A DNA stretch of 64,000 bases from Zoroaster sp. YZ-2022 (Eukaryota; Echinodermata; Asteroidea; Forcipulatida; Zoroasteridae). The stretch lies in NCBI GenBank assembly GCA_029582265.1, contig CM055828.1:9752402-9816401 (forward strand), read 5' to 3'. This document shows, in pieces, positions 62,030 to 64,000 of the stretch (position 1 is the first letter of the stretch; each line of letters begins with the position of its first letter). The notes under the pieces are model-generated. The model worked only from the letters and a program-made list of their open reading frames with translations, made no database searches and was not told the origin of the DNA. The translations under genes were made by a program, and so were the position numbers.

Positions 62030-63640
62030 CACAATTATAAATGTATAATTATGTATGTACAATTTTGAAAATACATAATATTCAATTTATGTATTATACA
62101 AACTTCAATACGGCTCTGCACCATGAAATCTATATAAAAGACTAGATTTCTAAGTTCTATATACATGCACCTTCTGCCTCGTTTAATGTATAGTAGAATC
62201 ACATAACAGTTCAGGGCTCAAAGTATACACAAGTTTGAAATGAACCATATTTGTAATTGCCAGCGAATTTTTCGAAACCCTAACTATGTACATTTTTTCA
62301 TCATGATAGAAATTCTTCAGCCCATATGTAGAATAAATAAACAACCTGATGGTCAATCATGACTAACCTAGGTGATCTGATAAGTATATTTGTGAGGCAT
62401 ATATTTATCAACACAGGTGTGGCATAATTATGCTGTATAACCCATGATGACCTTCCTCATACTCAAATACATTGCTAAGTTGTTTATACCCACTATTTGG
62501 AATTACATGACTACAGGCAAGCAAGCTGTAATTGATACACTTAGTGCAGTGCACACATACACTTAAATACGAAAATACTATCACTGTATGTAGTGTGTAA
62601 CTTGGATACTGTGGCCATAGCTGTCTGGCCAATCATTGGACCTTTAAATCTATGGTCAAGCTGCATGTATAAGCCTCTGCAGTGTGTGCGCTCTAAATTC
62701 AAACTGAAGAAACAGATCCAGTAACAACAGCTTTTAAATGGAAAGCAGAAAATTTTCACAAATTTTGTGAAGCAGCTAGAATGGGATTAATGATGGTAAG
62801 ATGATTGTATTTTTCAATCTTATGAACTGTAAGGGCTGATTTTACTTCATGAATGTGAATTGTACACTATGGCTATTGAGTACTGCAACAGAAATGCTAA
62901 ATGCAGTCTTTGAATTGATCTGTCGGACCTACTGAATTTTGCAAAAACCTATGAGTGCAAAACGTTAGTTTTGAAATGGTGTTCATTATTTTTGCTATTC
63001 ATGTTGTATAGTAATGATTTCATTTAAATAACCATGGTGTAATCATATGGTAATTCAGGAATAATTAACTGAATGATGATTGGTGCTACAGCATATTCAC
63101 ACCCAGAAGAACTGTAAATACTGCATGGCTCTTGGAAAATACATGTATTGCAGTCACATCCACATGATGGATATATGTAGTTACATGTACATATATATCC
63201 ATTATCATTACATTTAAGAACTCATCAGAGGGTTCCTTTTCGAAAATCTAATAATTTGGGGGTGACTACTCAGAAAGAGTATGTACCTGCATGTAATTGT
63301 ATCTATGCAAATATATACATCCACATTTTAAATTTTAAAATTTGGTGGAAAGAGAAATATCTGGCTTTTCTAATATTTGTCCTTTCCTTTGAATACACAG
63401 ACCAAGTTGTTCTACGATAAACTACATATGACTGATTTCTACTGTGATCAAAGACTTGGATGACAACCAGCTTCTCTATCTCCTGATGAAGCTGTTTCAA
63501 AATTTTTCCAAAAGAAGATTTACTATGCTGTTGCACAAATATACTGGACATAATATGAACATTTAAATTTTTGATTGTTCATTCTTAAATGGTTATTTTT
63601 AATTATTAACTTTGGCTATAATTGTTATTGTAATTATTTC
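62030..63640. other. Clean sequence, mostly featureless
   Basis: AT-rich, normal complexity. No gene is recognised apart from the weak exon candidate below. An 82-codon minus frame at 63,303-63,551 has ordinary composition but no motif or splice context. Confidence 0.4.
62716..62795 (+). CDS. Possible isolated exon, unrecognised
   Basis: The frame is open from 62,703 to 62,795, with protein-like residues (FKWKAENFHKFCEAARMG), and stops at a consensus donor GTAAGA at 62,796. An acceptor could be the AG at 62,714-62,715 or 62,708-62,709, but neither has a good pyrimidine tract. No partner exon is visible before the window ends. Weak. Confidence 0.22.
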
Positions 63641-63649
63641 AAAATGTTA

Positions 63650-63735
63650 ATGCACATAATCAGTTGGTGGATACGTGCGCTATATAAGTCCACATTATTA
63701 TTATTATTATTTTATTATTATTATTATGTAAAGAA
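63650..63735 (+). repeat. SINE 3' tail, same family as 56,562-56,915
   Basis: CAGTTGGTGGATACGTGCGC, then TATATAAGTCCACATTATT and TTA repeats, matching the tail of the full-length SINE. The 5' part is missing or too diverged. The rest to 64,000 shows nothing. Confidence 0.65.
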
Positions 63736-64000
63736 TATTTTAGCCAAAAACAAACGATGATTCATTTGATTTACACAAAATGATCACTGCATGGTCACAA
63801 ATCAAAATGTATCCCTGTGATTAGCCTACATACATGTACAATAAATTATTATCCACCAAAGATGCTGATAAGGTATAGCTACTGTAGGTTCTTTATTTCA
63901 CTAACCTACAAGTTAGCGTAGTATGTTAGATGGGGTCCTGGTGTGTTGCATAAAAACGATTTTCAAACGCTTTAGGGGGAAATTCTAGATGGGGTATATC

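Overview
The window is eukaryotic nuclear DNA, most likely from a marine invertebrate (echinoderm, hemichordate or cephalochordate type). The taxon is an inference. It rests on an animal intron-containing gene (TMEM9 family), tRNA-derived SINEs with TTA-repeat tails, piggyBac transposons and a Polinton/adintovirus-like element. Almost all of the sequence is repeats and transposon remains. There is no rRNA, CRISPR, operon or prokaryotic gene.

Sequence quality is very uneven and limits interpretation. Positions 1-10,450, 18,184-33,080, parts of 35.1-36.0 kb and 39.9-40.4 kb are dominated by over-long homopolymer runs. This looks like uncorrected single-molecule reads used to fill gaps. A run of exactly 500 N lies at 15,792-16,291. 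The clean stretches are about 11.2-15.8, 33.1-34.8, 52.1-59.3 and 62.0-64.0 kb. Frameshifts in the noisy parts cannot be called biological.

Layout: (1) 1-10.45 kb, a broken Polinton/adintovirus-like element with reading frames on both strands, two minisatellites and a hairpin-bearing tandem repeat. (2) 11.4-14.6 kb, the 3' part of a TMEM9-family gene on the + strand, with four recognisable exons and good splice sites. One intron carries a degenerate minisatellite. (3) 15.7-39.9 kb, at least four piggyBac copies in the same orientation (about 16.3, 21.4, 28.4 and 36.0 kb). They share the same flanks, so they look like serial or segmental duplications rather than independent insertions. (4) 33.1-35.1 and 59.3-62.0 kb, two direct copies of a non-coding dispersed element carrying ATA microsatellites. 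(5) 39.99-52.05 kb, a tandem array of a roughly 1.4-kb non-coding unit (eight full periods) with a T-tract/G-rich block per unit and an optional 150-bp hairpin module. (6) 52.05-59.32 kb, clean sequence that interrupts one array unit and contains SINEs and decayed coding relics. (7) 62.0-64.0 kb, mostly featureless, with one weak exon candidate and a SINE tail.

I found no convincing new functional system. The most unusual structures are the interrupted satellite-like array with its mobile-looking module, the serial piggyBac duplications with an intron-like break in the transposase, and the Polinton-like fragment.
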